From contig NZ_BOMB01000048.1 in the NCBI RefSeq assembly GCF_016861975.1, positions 1 through 64,000 of the forward strand: 64,000 nucleotides of DNA, in the 5' to 3' direction. The position numbers and the translations under genes were made by a program. Within the stretch, counting starts at the first letter, position 1, and each line of letters begins with the position of its first letter. The notes under the pieces were generated by a model that saw only the letters and a list, made by a program, of their open reading frames with translations, was not told the origin of the DNA and searched no databases. This document shows, one piece after another, positions 9,612 through 18,401 of this stretch. Origin of the DNA: Actinocatenispora rupis (GTDB lineage Bacteria > Actinomycetota > Actinomycetes > Mycobacteriales > Micromonosporaceae).

Positions 9612-12600
9612 ATGAGGACTGGCAACAGATGGTGGGAACGACTCGCCCGAAACCGCGCTGGGCAGCTGATCGCTGCGGCGGCCAGCGGCGTGCTCATCGC
9701 GACGATGCTCGGGACGGTGCCCGCGGTGGCGATGCCCGCCCCGGCGGGCGCGCCAGCTGTGGCGCCCAGGCACGGGAAGCCAACGGGCAAGAACGTGCGT
9801 GGGCATGCCCGCAAACTGGACTCGAGGCAGGCGCGGGCAGCGAAGCAGACCGCCGCATTCGCTGCCCCCCGTTGGCCCGCCGCTGGTCACGCCGACGCCG
9901 CTGTCCCCGCCCGGGGGAAGCCGCGAGTGAAGGTCGGGAAACTACCGGTGTCGGTCGGCGCGCCGTCGCGCAAGACGACGGCGCCAGCGAAAACCTCCGT
10001 GCGGATCCTGGACCACCAGACCGCGGTCGCGACCGGCTACAGCGCCGGTGTGCTGTTCCGGGTGGCCCGTGCCGACGGCAAGCGGGCGAAGACGACCGCG
10101 TCGGTCTCGATCGACTACTCCGCCTTCCGGCACGCGTACGGCGGGGGATGGGCCTCACGCCTGAAGATCGTCCAAGTTCCGGAGTGCGCGCTGGATGCCA
10201 AGCGTCGCAAGGACTGTGGCCGGGCCGTGCCGCTGGGGACCCGAAACAATGTGACGGCCGGGACCGCAACCGCTGACATCCCGATCGACGCTGCCAGCCC
10301 GATGCAAGGCACCCTGTTCGCGCTCACCGCAACGCAGTCCGGGGTTGTCGGTGATCTCAAAGCGACCGCGTTGTCGACGTCATCGACCTGGTCCGCTGGC
10401 AACAATTCCGGTGACTTCTCCTGGTCATTCCCGGTTGACACGCCTGCGGCACCGGGTGACCTTGCCCCCGAGGTGAACCTGTCGTACTCGTCGTCGTCCG
10501 TGGATGGCAGGTCCGAGGCGAGCAATAACCAGCCGTCCTGGCTGGGGGAGGGATTCGAATACTCGCCGGGCTATGTCGAGCGCAGGTACAAGGCATGCTC
10601 CGACGACATGGGCGGCACCGCCAACAACAGCAGCAAGACAGGCGACCTGTGCTGGGGCACCGACAACGCTTTTCTGACCTTGGACGGGCATGCCGGTGAA
10701 CTCATCCGCGACGACACTTCGGGCGCCTGGCGGTTGAAGGACGACGACGGGACGAGGATCGAACGGAAAACCGACACGGTCAACGATGACAACGACCACG
10801 AGTACTGGAAGATCACGACCCCGGACGGCACGCAGTACTTCTTTGGCCTGAACCGGCTGCCCGGCTGGGCGTCGGGTAAGGACGAGACGCAGTCGGCGTG
10901 GGCGGAGCCGGTGTTCGGTAACAACAGCGGCGAGCCGTGTCACGAGTCGGCGTTCGCGGACTCGTCGTGCCAGCAGGCGTGGCGGTGGAACCTGGACTAC
11001 GTGGTCGACCCGCACGGCAACACGATGTCGCTGTGGTGGGCGCCGGAGACCAACAAGTACGCGGCGAACAACACCGACTCCAACGTCAAGTCCTACACCC
11101 GTGGCGGGACGCTGAGCCGGATCGACTACGGCACCGACAACCGGGACAGCACCGAGTTCGCGGGCAGCGCGCCGGCGCAGGTCGTGTTCGGCACCGACGA
11201 CCGGTGCCTGTCGGACTGCACCACGCACGACGAGGCGCACTGGCCAGACACTCCGTGGGACCAGAGCTGCACCGGCACGACGTGCGCGAACAAGTATTCG
11301 CCGACGTTCTGGTCGACCAAGCGGCTGACGTCGATCACCACGAAGGTGTGGAACGCGGCCACTTCCAAGTACACCAACGTCGACCAGTGGACGTTTGGCC
11401 ATACGTTCCCCAACCCCGGCGACGGGGCGCAACCGGGGCTGTGGCTGAACACGATCACCCGCACCGGTCTGGTCGGCGGCAGCACCGCCTTGCCGTCAGT
11501 ACGGTTCGAGTGGACCCAGCTGCAGAACCGGGTCGACCCGCAAGACGGGTCCGGCACCATGAACTGGATGCGGATCGGGAACATCTTCACCGAGTCCGGC
11601 GAGCAGATCGGCGTCACCTACACCCCGCAGCAGTGCATCACCGGCACCACCATGCCCTCGGCGCCGGATTCGAACACGCTGCGCTGCTTCCCGGTGAAGG
11701 TCCCCGACCCGGCCAACCCGGACAACCTGAAGACGGACTGGTACCACAAGTACGCCGTGGCGCAGGTCAGCGAGTACGACCAGTTGACCGGCAACAACGC
11801 CACCATCACTCGCTACACCTACGGCAGCCCGGCCTGGCACCACGACGACGCTGACGGGCTGACCCCGGCGTCGAAGCGGACCTGGTCGCAGTTCCGTGGC
11901 TACGATTCGGTTACCACCAAGGTCGGCGAGACCGGCTCCGACACGCTCAGCATCGCGACTTACTACCAGGGCATGGACGGCGACAAGAAGGCCGACGGCA
12001 CGACCCGCCGCGTCAGTATCCCGGCAGGGATCGGCTCCGACCAGCCCGACGCCGACGCCATGTCCGGGATGATGCGCCAGCAGACCGTCTATAACGGCAC
12101 CACCGATCAGCCGGTGTCCCGCACCGTCAACGAGGGCTGGCAGTCTGCGCCGACCGCCACCCGCACGATCTCTGGCGACAGCGCCTACGCCCGCCACACC
12201 AGCATCAAGACCGCCTATGCCCAGACAGCGCTCGACGCGAACCGAGGCTGGCGCACCACGAAGACAGTTACAGGCTACGACTCGTACGGCATGCCCAGCC
12301 AGGTCGACGACGCCGGTGACATCGCTAAGACCGGTGACGAGAAGTGCACCGCCACCACCTACACCCGCAACACTTCAGCCAACATCCTTTCCACCGTCGG
12401 CCGGACCCTAACCACCGCGCTACCGTGCGGAACCGACCCGGCCGGGGTCGACGACGTGATCAACGATCAGCGCACCAGCTACGACGGTCAGGCTTACGGC
12501 ACGGCCCCCACCAAGGGCGATGCGACTCGCACCGAGCAGGCCACGAACTGGAACGCCTCCGGCCCGGTCTACGCCATCACTGCGCACTCGACGGTCGACG

Positions 12601-15600
12601 CCTACGGCCGCACCGTCGACTCGTGGGATGCCCGCGAAGCAAAGACACACACCGACTACATCCCGGTCACCGGCGGTCCGGTGACGAAGGTGACTACAAC
12701 AACTCCGCTCGGCTGGACCACCACCACCGAACTCAACGCCCGCGGCGACACCACCGGCGCCGTCGATGCCAACGGCTACCGCACCGACACCGAGTACGAC
12801 CCGCTCGGACGCGCCACGAAGATCTGGAAGGCGCCGCGGGTCAAGGGCACCGATGATCCGAACGCGACCTTCACTTACGTCATCTCAAGCAACGGCAACA
12901 ACTCCGTCACCACCAGCATCCTCAACGCCGCGACCACCACAACGGCGACGAAGTACACCACCACCTACACCATCTACGACGGGCTACTCCGCCAACGCCA
13001 AACCCAAACGGCGGCGGTTGGCGGCGACGGCGGTCGGGTCATCACCGACACTATCTACGACTCCGCCGGCCGGAAACACCTGGAGAACGCCGCCCACTTC
13101 GACCCGCTCGCCCCGAGCGCCACGCTGTATGTGGACAAGAACTGGGTGATCCCGCAGCAGACCCGCACCGACTACGACCGCGCCGGCCGCGTCACCGCCT
13201 CCGTGCAGATCTCCAAGGAAGTCGAGCAGTGGCGCACCACCACCAGCTACGGCGGTGACTACACCACGGTCGCTCCTCCCCAGGGCGGCACACCCACCCG
13301 GACCGCGACCGACGCGGAAGGCCACACCACGGAACTGCGTCAGTACCACGGCACCGCACCCAGTGGCACCGACTACGACGCCACCAGTTACACCTACAAC
13401 CGCAAGCAGCAGCTTCAGAAGGTGACCGACGCCGCCGGTAACACCTGGTCCTACGGCTATGACCTACTCGGCCACCAGACCTCGTTCACCGACCCAGACA
13501 GCGGCACCACTACCGCCACCTACAACGACGCCGGGGACAAGCTCACTACCACCGACGCCCGCGGCAAGACCCTCGCCTACGCCTACGACACACTCGGCCG
13601 CAAAACCGGCCTCTATGACGACGCGGTTGCCGACGCCAACAAGCGGGCCACCTGGACCTACGACACCGCCGTGAGCGGCAAGGGCCTCATCGCCAACTCC
13701 GACCGGTGGATCGACGGCAACGACTACAAGACCTGGATCCGCAACTACAACGCCCTCGGCAAACCCGTCACCGTCGACTACGTCATCCCCACCAACGAAA
13801 CCGGCCTCGCCGGCACCTACCGCTACGTCTACGGCTACGCCGCCGACGGCACACCCCAATCCTTGCGCTACCCGACCATCTCTGCCGACGCCCCCGACGG
13901 GTGGAACGAGACCGTCACCACCAGCTTCGATTCCACCACCGGCCTACCCGCCGAGCTGGCTAGCAGCGATAACACCATCCCGCACTACGTCACCCAAACC
14001 AGCTACACCGCCTTCGGCGAGCTCGAAACCGTCACCTACCACGGCACCGCGCTCACCTACGTGACGCAGTCCCGTTTCTACGATGATGCGACCCGCCGGC
14101 TCACCGAAACCAAAACCACTACTGCCGCGACACCGGCTACCGTCACCGACGCTCACTACACCTACGACCCCTCCGGCAACATCACCAGCACCCAAGACAC
14201 CACCACCGGCGACACCCAGTGCTACACCTACGACTACCTCCAACGCCTCACCCAAGCCTGGACTCCCAACGCATCGGCCACCTGCGCCAGCACCCCCACC
14301 ACCGACAACCTCGGCGGCCCCGCCGCCTACTGGCAGAGCTACCAGTACGACGCCACCGGCAACCGCACCCAACTCGTTAACCACGCCTCCCTCACCACCG
14401 CCGGCAAAGCCAGCACCACCACTTACACCTACCCCAAGCCCGGCGGCAAACAGCCACACACATTGTTGTCCGCCACCACCACCAACAGCACTGGCGACAC
14501 CACCGCCACCTATAGCTACGACCCCGCTGGCAACACCACGAGCCGCCCAGGAGCCACGGGGGACCAGACCCTGACGTGGGGTCCGGAAGGCAAACTTTCG
14601 TCAGTGACTGATGGGCAAGACATGAGTTCCTACATCGACGATGCCGATGGCAACAGGCTCCTGACCCACGACAAAACTGGCACCGTTCTCTACCTGCCCA
14701 ACCAAGAAGTCCGTTACAAGGCAGATACGCAGAAGACTGCCTGCACTAGATACTACGAGTACAAGGGGCAGACGTTCGCCGTACGTCATGATGGTGGCCA
14801 ATACACATGGATCCTTGAGGACGCGCAAGGTACAGCCCAAGTAGCCGTTGAAGACTCTCTTTCTCATAAGACGACATGGCGGCGACAAGACCCCTTCGGC
14901 AACTCCCGTGGGGCCACCGTCGAAACGTGGCCCACACGTCGCGGATTCCTAGGCGGACAGCAAGATGTCACTGCACTCACGCATCTCGGAGCTCGCGAAT
15001 ATGACCCCAGTATTGGGCGATTCGTTTCCGACGATCCCATCACTGACACCACCAACCCTCAGCAAATAAACGGATACGCCTACGCCAATAACAGCCCGAT
15101 TACTTTCAAGGATCCTGATGGGAAGCGTCTAGGGTGCAGTCGCGACACGCCGTGTGGGGCAATTGATGGTCACCACCCGACGGGAATCTACGCAGGGGAC
15201 AGTCGATTCACGGGACCATCGAATTGGGGAGGAGGAATCGTTCCCCATGGCGACTCGTGGTCCCTCGATAACCCGCGCCTGACGATTAGCCGGTTCGCCG
15301 CCATTGAGGCAATCTTCGCGCGATGGGAACGCCTGTCTGTGACTATCGACGCTGCCATGACGTACGGTCAGAAGCTGGGTATCGATGCACGACTCCTCCT
15401 GGCAATCGCGCTCAAGGAGCTCTCGGGTAAAGCGGCCCGTCTTGGTCCTCTGTACGATCCGTACGAAGTAGCGGCGCAGATCGGCACATCTCTTGGTATG
15501 TGGCCGCATGGTGGCGCATCTCTTGGGCTCAGCAACATCAAGCCGGACACTTTCAAGCTCCTTCAAAAGAAATATCCAAAGGAGTTCGGAAACCACCGTT

Positions 15601-15890
15601 GGAACGATCTTGCTGACGATGACGACTTCAACATGAAAGCCGAAGCCTACTATGTGAAGCACTTGCAGGAGGATTACGTAAGCAGTGCTCCCGATGTCAT
15701 CAGAAAGAACTACACGCCGGATGACGTTGTGTATGGCATCTATAATGGCGGAGAAGAAAACTACAAGACGCGAGCGATGCAGGGTAACGGATGGGGCCCG
15801 AATACGACCAAGCACATGGGTGACATGCCTTACTACCTTGCTATGGCAAACAATATCTACTGCGCGTCTGGGATGTATAAATGTTCGTAA
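9612..15890 (+). CDS. Secreted Rhs/YD-repeat polymorphic toxin with lysozyme-like tip
   Basis: 2092 residues. Signal-peptide-like N-terminus (AGQLIAAAASGVLIATML), a SpvB-like region near 270-330, then many YD repeats between about 1050 and 1690 (YDPLGRATK, YDRAGRVTA, YDTLGRKTG, YDATGNRTQ, YDPAGNTTS). The Rhs core ends with GAREYDPSIGRFVSDDP near 1790 and DPDGK near 1830. The C-terminal ~255 residues carry LLLAIALKELSG (Glu near 1936), GASLGLSNIKPDTF and YNGG near 2043. This order resembles lysozyme/lytic-transglycosylase domains (E, then SxGxxQ-like, then AYNxG). The tip would cleave peptidoglycan of rivals. From about 14590 GC falls and codon use changes, indicating tip exchange. The ATG start follows GGAGGACAACC. 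A start at 9591 is possible but lacks such a site. Confidence 0.88.
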   Translation: MRTGNRWWERLARNRAGQLIAAAASGVLIATMLGTVPAVAMPAPAGAPAVAPRHGKPTGKNVRGHARKLDSRQARAAKQTAAFAAPRWPAAGHADAAVPARGKPRVKVGKLPVSVGAPSRKTTAPAKTSVRILDHQTAVATGYSAGVLFRVARADGKRAKTTASVSIDYSAFRHAYGGGWASRLKIVQVPECALDAKRRKDCGRAVPLGTRNNVTAGTATADIPIDAASPMQGTLFALTATQSGVVGDLKATALSTSSTWSAGNNSGDFSWSFPVDTPAAPGDLAPEVNLSYSSSSVDGRSEASNNQPSWLGEGFEYSPGYVERRYKACSDDMGGTANNSSKTGDLCWGTDNAFLTLDGHAGELIRDDTSGAWRLKDDDGTRIERKTDTVNDDNDHEYWKITTPDGTQYFFGLNRLPGWASGKDETQSAWAEPVFGNNSGEPCHESAFADSSCQQAWRWNLDYVVDPHGNTMSLWWAPETNKYAANNTDSNVKSYTRGGTLSRIDYGTDNRDSTEFAGSAPAQVVFGTDDRCLSDCTTHDEAHWPDTPWDQSCTGTTCANKYSPTFWSTKRLTSITTKVWNAATSKYTNVDQWTFGHTFPNPGDGAQPGLWLNTITRTGLVGGSTALPSVRFEWTQLQNRVDPQDGSGTMNWMRIGNIFTESGEQIGVTYTPQQCITGTTMPSAPDSNTLRCFPVKVPDPANPDNLKTDWYHKYAVAQVSEYDQLTGNNATITRYTYGSPAWHHDDADGLTPASKRTWSQFRGYDSVTTKVGETGSDTLSIATYYQGMDGDKKADGTTRRVSIPAGIGSDQPDADAMSGMMRQQTVYNGTTDQPVSRTVNEGWQSAPTATRTISGDSAYARHTSIKTAYAQTALDANRGWRTTKTVTGYDSYGMPSQVDDAGDIAKTGDEKCTATTYTRNTSANILSTVGRTLTTALPCGTDPAGVDDVINDQRTSYDGQAYGTAPTKGDATRTEQATNWNASGPVYAITAHSTVDAYGRTVDSWDAREAKTHTDYIPVTGGPVTKVTTTTPLGWTTTTELNARGDTTGAVDANGYRTDTEYDPLGRATKIWKAPRVKGTDDPNATFTYVISSNGNNSVTTSILNAATTTTATKYTTTYTIYDGLLRQRQTQTAAVGGDGGRVITDTIYDSAGRKHLENAAHFDPLAPSATLYVDKNWVIPQQTRTDYDRAGRVTASVQISKEVEQWRTTTSYGGDYTTVAPPQGGTPTRTATDAEGHTTELRQYHGTAPSGTDYDATSYTYNRKQQLQKVTDAAGNTWSYGYDLLGHQTSFTDPDSGTTTATYNDAGDKLTTTDARGKTLAYAYDTLGRKTGLYDDAVADANKRATWTYDTAVSGKGLIANSDRWIDGNDYKTWIRNYNALGKPVTVDYVIPTNETGLAGTYRYVYGYAADGTPQSLRYPTISADAPDGWNETVTTSFDSTTGLPAELASSDNTIPHYVTQTSYTAFGELETVTYHGTALTYVTQSRFYDDATRRLTETKTTTAATPATVTDAHYTYDPSGNITSTQDTTTGDTQCYTYDYLQRLTQAWTPNASATCASTPTTDNLGGPAAYWQSYQYDATGNRTQLVNHASLTTAGKASTTTYTYPKPGGKQPHTLLSATTTNSTGDTTATYSYDPAGNTTSRPGATGDQTLTWGPEGKLSSVTDGQDMSSYIDDADGNRLLTHDKTGTVLYLPNQEVRYKADTQKTACTRYYEYKGQTFAVRHDGGQYTWILEDAQGTAQVAVEDSLSHKTTWRRQDPFGNSRGATVETWPTRRGFLGGQQDVTALTHLGAREYDPSIGRFVSDDPITDTTNPQQINGYAYANNSPITFKDPDGKRLGCSRDTPCGAIDGHHPTGIYAGDSRFTGPSNWGGGIVPHGDSWSLDNPRLTISRFAAIEAIFARWERLSVTIDAAMTYGQKLGIDARLLLAIALKELSGKAARLGPLYDPYEVAAQIGTSLGMWPHGGASLGLSNIKPDTFKLLQKKYPKEFGNHRWNDLADDDDFNMKAEAYYVKHLQEDYVSSAPDVIRKNYTPDDVVYGIYNGGEENYKTRAMQGNGWGPNTTKHMGDMPYYLAMANNIYCASGMYKCS

Positions 15891-16375
15891 AGGCGGGCGT
15901 AAGGCGAGTTCCGCGGAGAACCAAAATTGCCATCTTGGCAGGTCTGCTCGGCGTGCTGCTCGTGACGTTTGTGGCAATAGTCACTATTCGTAAAGTCTAC
16001 GGGCCGACGAAGGCTGAGCGCTTCTACTCTGCGAATGTTGAGATGGATCATCGGTTCCAGAAGGCTGGTACCAATGACCAAGAACAAGGCGGAAACGTTT
16101 CGTACTCCGTTGCGTTCGTTGGGCCCGTCCTGAGTGATGATGAGCTGCTGGGCGTCGCCTCAGCGCCAAAGGTTCGGATGCGCCCGGCGACTCCTGTAAA
16201 CGATGATGCGCCACGGCTTGTCGCGGTCGGAGATGCGTCGAATGGCTGTGTTGTGTCGGTGGCTAGGCATGTCCAAGGTGCACCGTTTTCTGTCTGGTGG
16301 AAGATACCTAGCCACGCTTTGCGCCGTGTGCAGGATGGTCAATCGAGCGTCGTTATCGTTAGTGTTCTCTGCTAA
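15881..16375 (+). CDS. Membrane-anchored candidate immunity protein for the Rhs tip
   Basis: 164 residues overlapping the toxin gene by ten bases. A short basic N-terminus is followed by one membrane segment (IAILAGLLGVLLVTFVAIVTI, residues about 16-36), which should leave the remaining ~125 residues outside the membrane. No known domain is recognised. Position immediately after an Rhs toxin, small size, low GC like the tip and the outward-facing domain all fit an immunity protein against a cell-wall-cleaving toxin. That role is inferred from context only. Translational coupling to the toxin is likely because the start codon lies within the last codons of the toxin gene. Confidence 0.6.
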   Translation: MFVKAGVRRVPRRTKIAILAGLLGVLLVTFVAIVTIRKVYGPTKAERFYSANVEMDHRFQKAGTNDQEQGGNVSYSVAFVGPVLSDDELLGVASAPKVRMRPATPVNDDAPRLVAVGDASNGCVVSVARHVQGAPFSVWWKIPSHALRRVQDGQSSVVIVSVLC

Positions 16376-16920
16376 TGTACGCGTTTAGGCACTGGCTCAC
16401 AGGATCTGGAGACATCGTTTGCGCCATGGGGATCGGAGCCTGAACTTCGAGCCCGTTTGCAAGGGCGCAGGGTGCAGTTGTTCTGCGCATGGCGTGCCCG
16501 ATTTCGCTGCCGGACGGTCTGGGCCGTAGCCAATGCCTGACCATCGATGGCGTGGTCGACATCGCTGCCCGGCAGGCAGTGGTCGTCCCGCGAGCTGGCT
16601 TCGACCAGCAGCACACTGCACCTCTTCCGCGGTCGCGAGGTTAGTCGAACTTCGCTGTGCGGGGCCTTCTCGGATGATGGCATGAAACTACGCTCCGTGA
16701 TGTCACGGCCGGCGTCAGGCGAGTGGTGGGTGCTCGACTTGGGTGCTCGATGGATGCTCCGGCAAACCATCCCCGTATTGCCCGTACCTGCCGCACCGGT
16801 CACTGCCCGGAGTCGACCGGCGGGAGGCAACGGTGGCTGATCAATGACGTCTACAGGAAGGGTCCGGAGACTAGCGGAAAGTAGGCTATTCAAGTCGAGA
16901 CGGCCTATAGGGCGGGAATA
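16376..16920. other. Right end of the island, no gene
   Basis: No supported gene. The stretch carries the second cluster of TGGGTGCTC repeats at 16727-16760 and a following ~50 bases that resemble those after 4913 (shared GCAAAC, TACCTGCCGC, TCACTG, CCGGAGT blocks). Similarity ends well before the tRNA fragment. It therefore behaves like the right arm of the attachment site. Confidence 0.45.
16727..16760. repeat. Three tandem TGGGTGCTC repeats, right copy
   Basis: TGGGTGCTCG at 16727 and 16740 and TGGATGCTCC at 16751, the same order and spacing as at 4881-4913. The tRNA-Lys fragment starts 161 bases further, almost the same distance as on the left. Confidence 0.5.
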
Positions 16921-16968
16921 CGGACTTTTAATCCGTAGGTTGTGGGTTCGAGTCCCACGCGCCCCACC
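16921..16968 (+). repeat. attR: 48-bp tRNA-Lys fragment
   Basis: Identical to 5075-5122: half anticodon arm, variable loop, T-arm and acceptor 3' strand, without any 5' half. It marks the right boundary of the island; chromosomal-style GC-rich DNA follows. Confidence 0.85.
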
Positions 16969-17765
16969 ACCCCCGCCGCCCCGGCCCCGTCGCCGGGCGG
17001 CCAGTCGGCCGATACTCCGATGTTCGCGCGCCGTCGAGCACGAGATCCGGGTACTTCGCCGGCCCGGCTGCCGCGGGTGCGGCAGCGCTCGGGTGACGTC
17101 GACGGGAGACATGACGACCTCGGCGTACATGTCGTGGCGCATGGTGCGTTCGGTGCCCGTACTCCGCCGCCGCAGGATTCCGTGCGCGAACGCGGTGACC
17201 CGGCTTCGGGGCCGCGACGCGCCAGTACCTTTGATCATGTTCGAGCACTTTCGTACCGATCAGGTACGGATCGCGATGGTCGGGACGTTCGTTGTCACGG
17301 CCAGCACGGCCAGCGCGGCCAGCGCGGGCGACGGCGGTACCTGGGCCGGTCACGCCGAAGTACGACGGCTGCTGGCGAGAGGTGGTGCGTGGCAACGCGC
17401 GCTGGTGGACGTACCGCATGGAGTCCGGCAGCACGCCCAACCTCGCCGAGCGGCCGGTTCAGTCGCCAAGGGCTCCGGCGTGGCGAGTACGCAGGAGCAT
17501 CTGGACGGACGGTACGAGTTCGGGCGACGGCGCCGGCACGTACCGGACCCGCCGGACGCGGACGTCATCGTCCCGTACACGTGCCGTCGCGTCGATCCGA
17601 GTCGGGCCAGCGGAATGAGCGGATTCCGTTGCGCCGCAACGGATACACTGCTGCGCGGGGTCAGGTGGCGGCGTCGACCGCGGCGAGCAGCGCGGCGGTC
17701 GGCGGCGGTGAGCCGACCGCGCGCGTACCGGAGTCCGGGAACCGTGCGGGCGTGCCGCAAGCCGC
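16969..17765. other. Intergenic stretch after the island, no gene recognised
   Basis: Several frames are open, as expected at this GC, but none shows a consistent protein pattern, a start with ribosome binding site or a known family. A weak candidate begins at 17238 (MFEHFRTDQVRIAMVGTF) and soon loses protein character, so it may be a decayed gene. Confidence 0.35.
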
Positions 17766-18353
17766 TCAGCGGCCGGCGAGCCAGTGCGCGATGCGGCGCA
17801 GTTCCCGCGCGGTCCGGGTACGTGGACCGTCGACGGCGCCGAGGTGGCCGGCGTCGACGAGGCCGCGGATCCAGCGCGCGGCGGACGCGGGCGGCAACGG
17901 CAGGCTGCGCCCTCTGGTACGCCGGGCGCGCCGGAGCAGCGTGGTCAGGGTGGTGTGGATCCGCTCGTCGGCGGCGGCGAGGATCGCGGCGAACTCGGGG
18001 TCGCGGCCGGCCTGGAGTGTCGCGGCGGTGGCGAGGCCGGGGGCGAGCGGGTCGGCGAGTTCGGTGAGCAGGTGGTCGATGACCGCGTCGAGGCCGCGGT
18101 CGGGGTCGTCCTCGGTCAGTGCCCGCGCGCACAGCGCGTCGATCCGGGGCAGGTCGTCGGCGAAGACGGCGTGCACGATGTCGCGCTTGGTGGGGAAGTA
18201 GTGGAAGAGGGTGCCGGAGCCGATGCCGGCGCGGCGGCAGATCGCCGCGGTGGACGTCGCGTCGATCCCGCGTTCGGCGAACTCGACCGCCGCGGCACCG
18301 ATGATCTGCGCCCGTCGCCGGGCGTGTTCCTGCGGGTTCACCGTCCGGGCCAC
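17766..18353 (-). CDS. TetR family transcriptional regulator
   Basis: 195 residues. The N-terminal helix-turn-helix lies at about residues 13-60 with the classic TetR series AAICRRAGIGSGTLFHYFPTK near residue 37-56. The rest is an all-helical ligand-binding domain with no recognisable ligand signature. It is divergently transcribed from the membrane protein at 18402, and the short interval between the two holds an imperfect inverted repeat, so it very likely represses itself and that neighbour. The trigger is unknown. Confidence 0.9.
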   Translation of the reverse strand: MARTVNPQEHARRRAQIIGAAAVEFAERGIDATSTAAICRRAGIGSGTLFHYFPTKRDIVHAVFADDLPRIDALCARALTEDDPDRGLDAVIDHLLTELADPLAPGLATAATLQAGRDPEFAAILAAADERIHTTLTTLLRRARRTRGRSLPLPPASAARWIRGLVDAGHLGAVDGPRTRTARELRRIAHWLAGR

Positions 18354-18361
18354 GGATGTAA

Positions 18362-18385
18362 TACTAGAGTGGCTACTCCATTAAT
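18362..18385. promoter_or_regulatory. Candidate TetR operator between divergent genes
   Basis: Centred on GAGT-GGCT-ACTC (18367-18378), inside an AT-richer strip TACTAGAGTGGCTACTCC. It lies between the two start codons, only 48 bases apart, where one bound dimer could block both promoters. Confidence 0.45.
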
Positions 18386-18401
18386 TGCGAGGAGGCCCCG
18401 G

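Noticed and set aside
16372-17238. Minus-strand frame across the right attachment site
   Set aside because: It reads through the tRNA fragment and the arm repeats, so it cannot be a real gene.
17238-17765. Possible secreted protein beginning MFEHFRTDQVRIAMVG
   Set aside because: Only the first 40 residues look protein-like; the rest is Arg-rich noise typical of GC-rich shadow frames.
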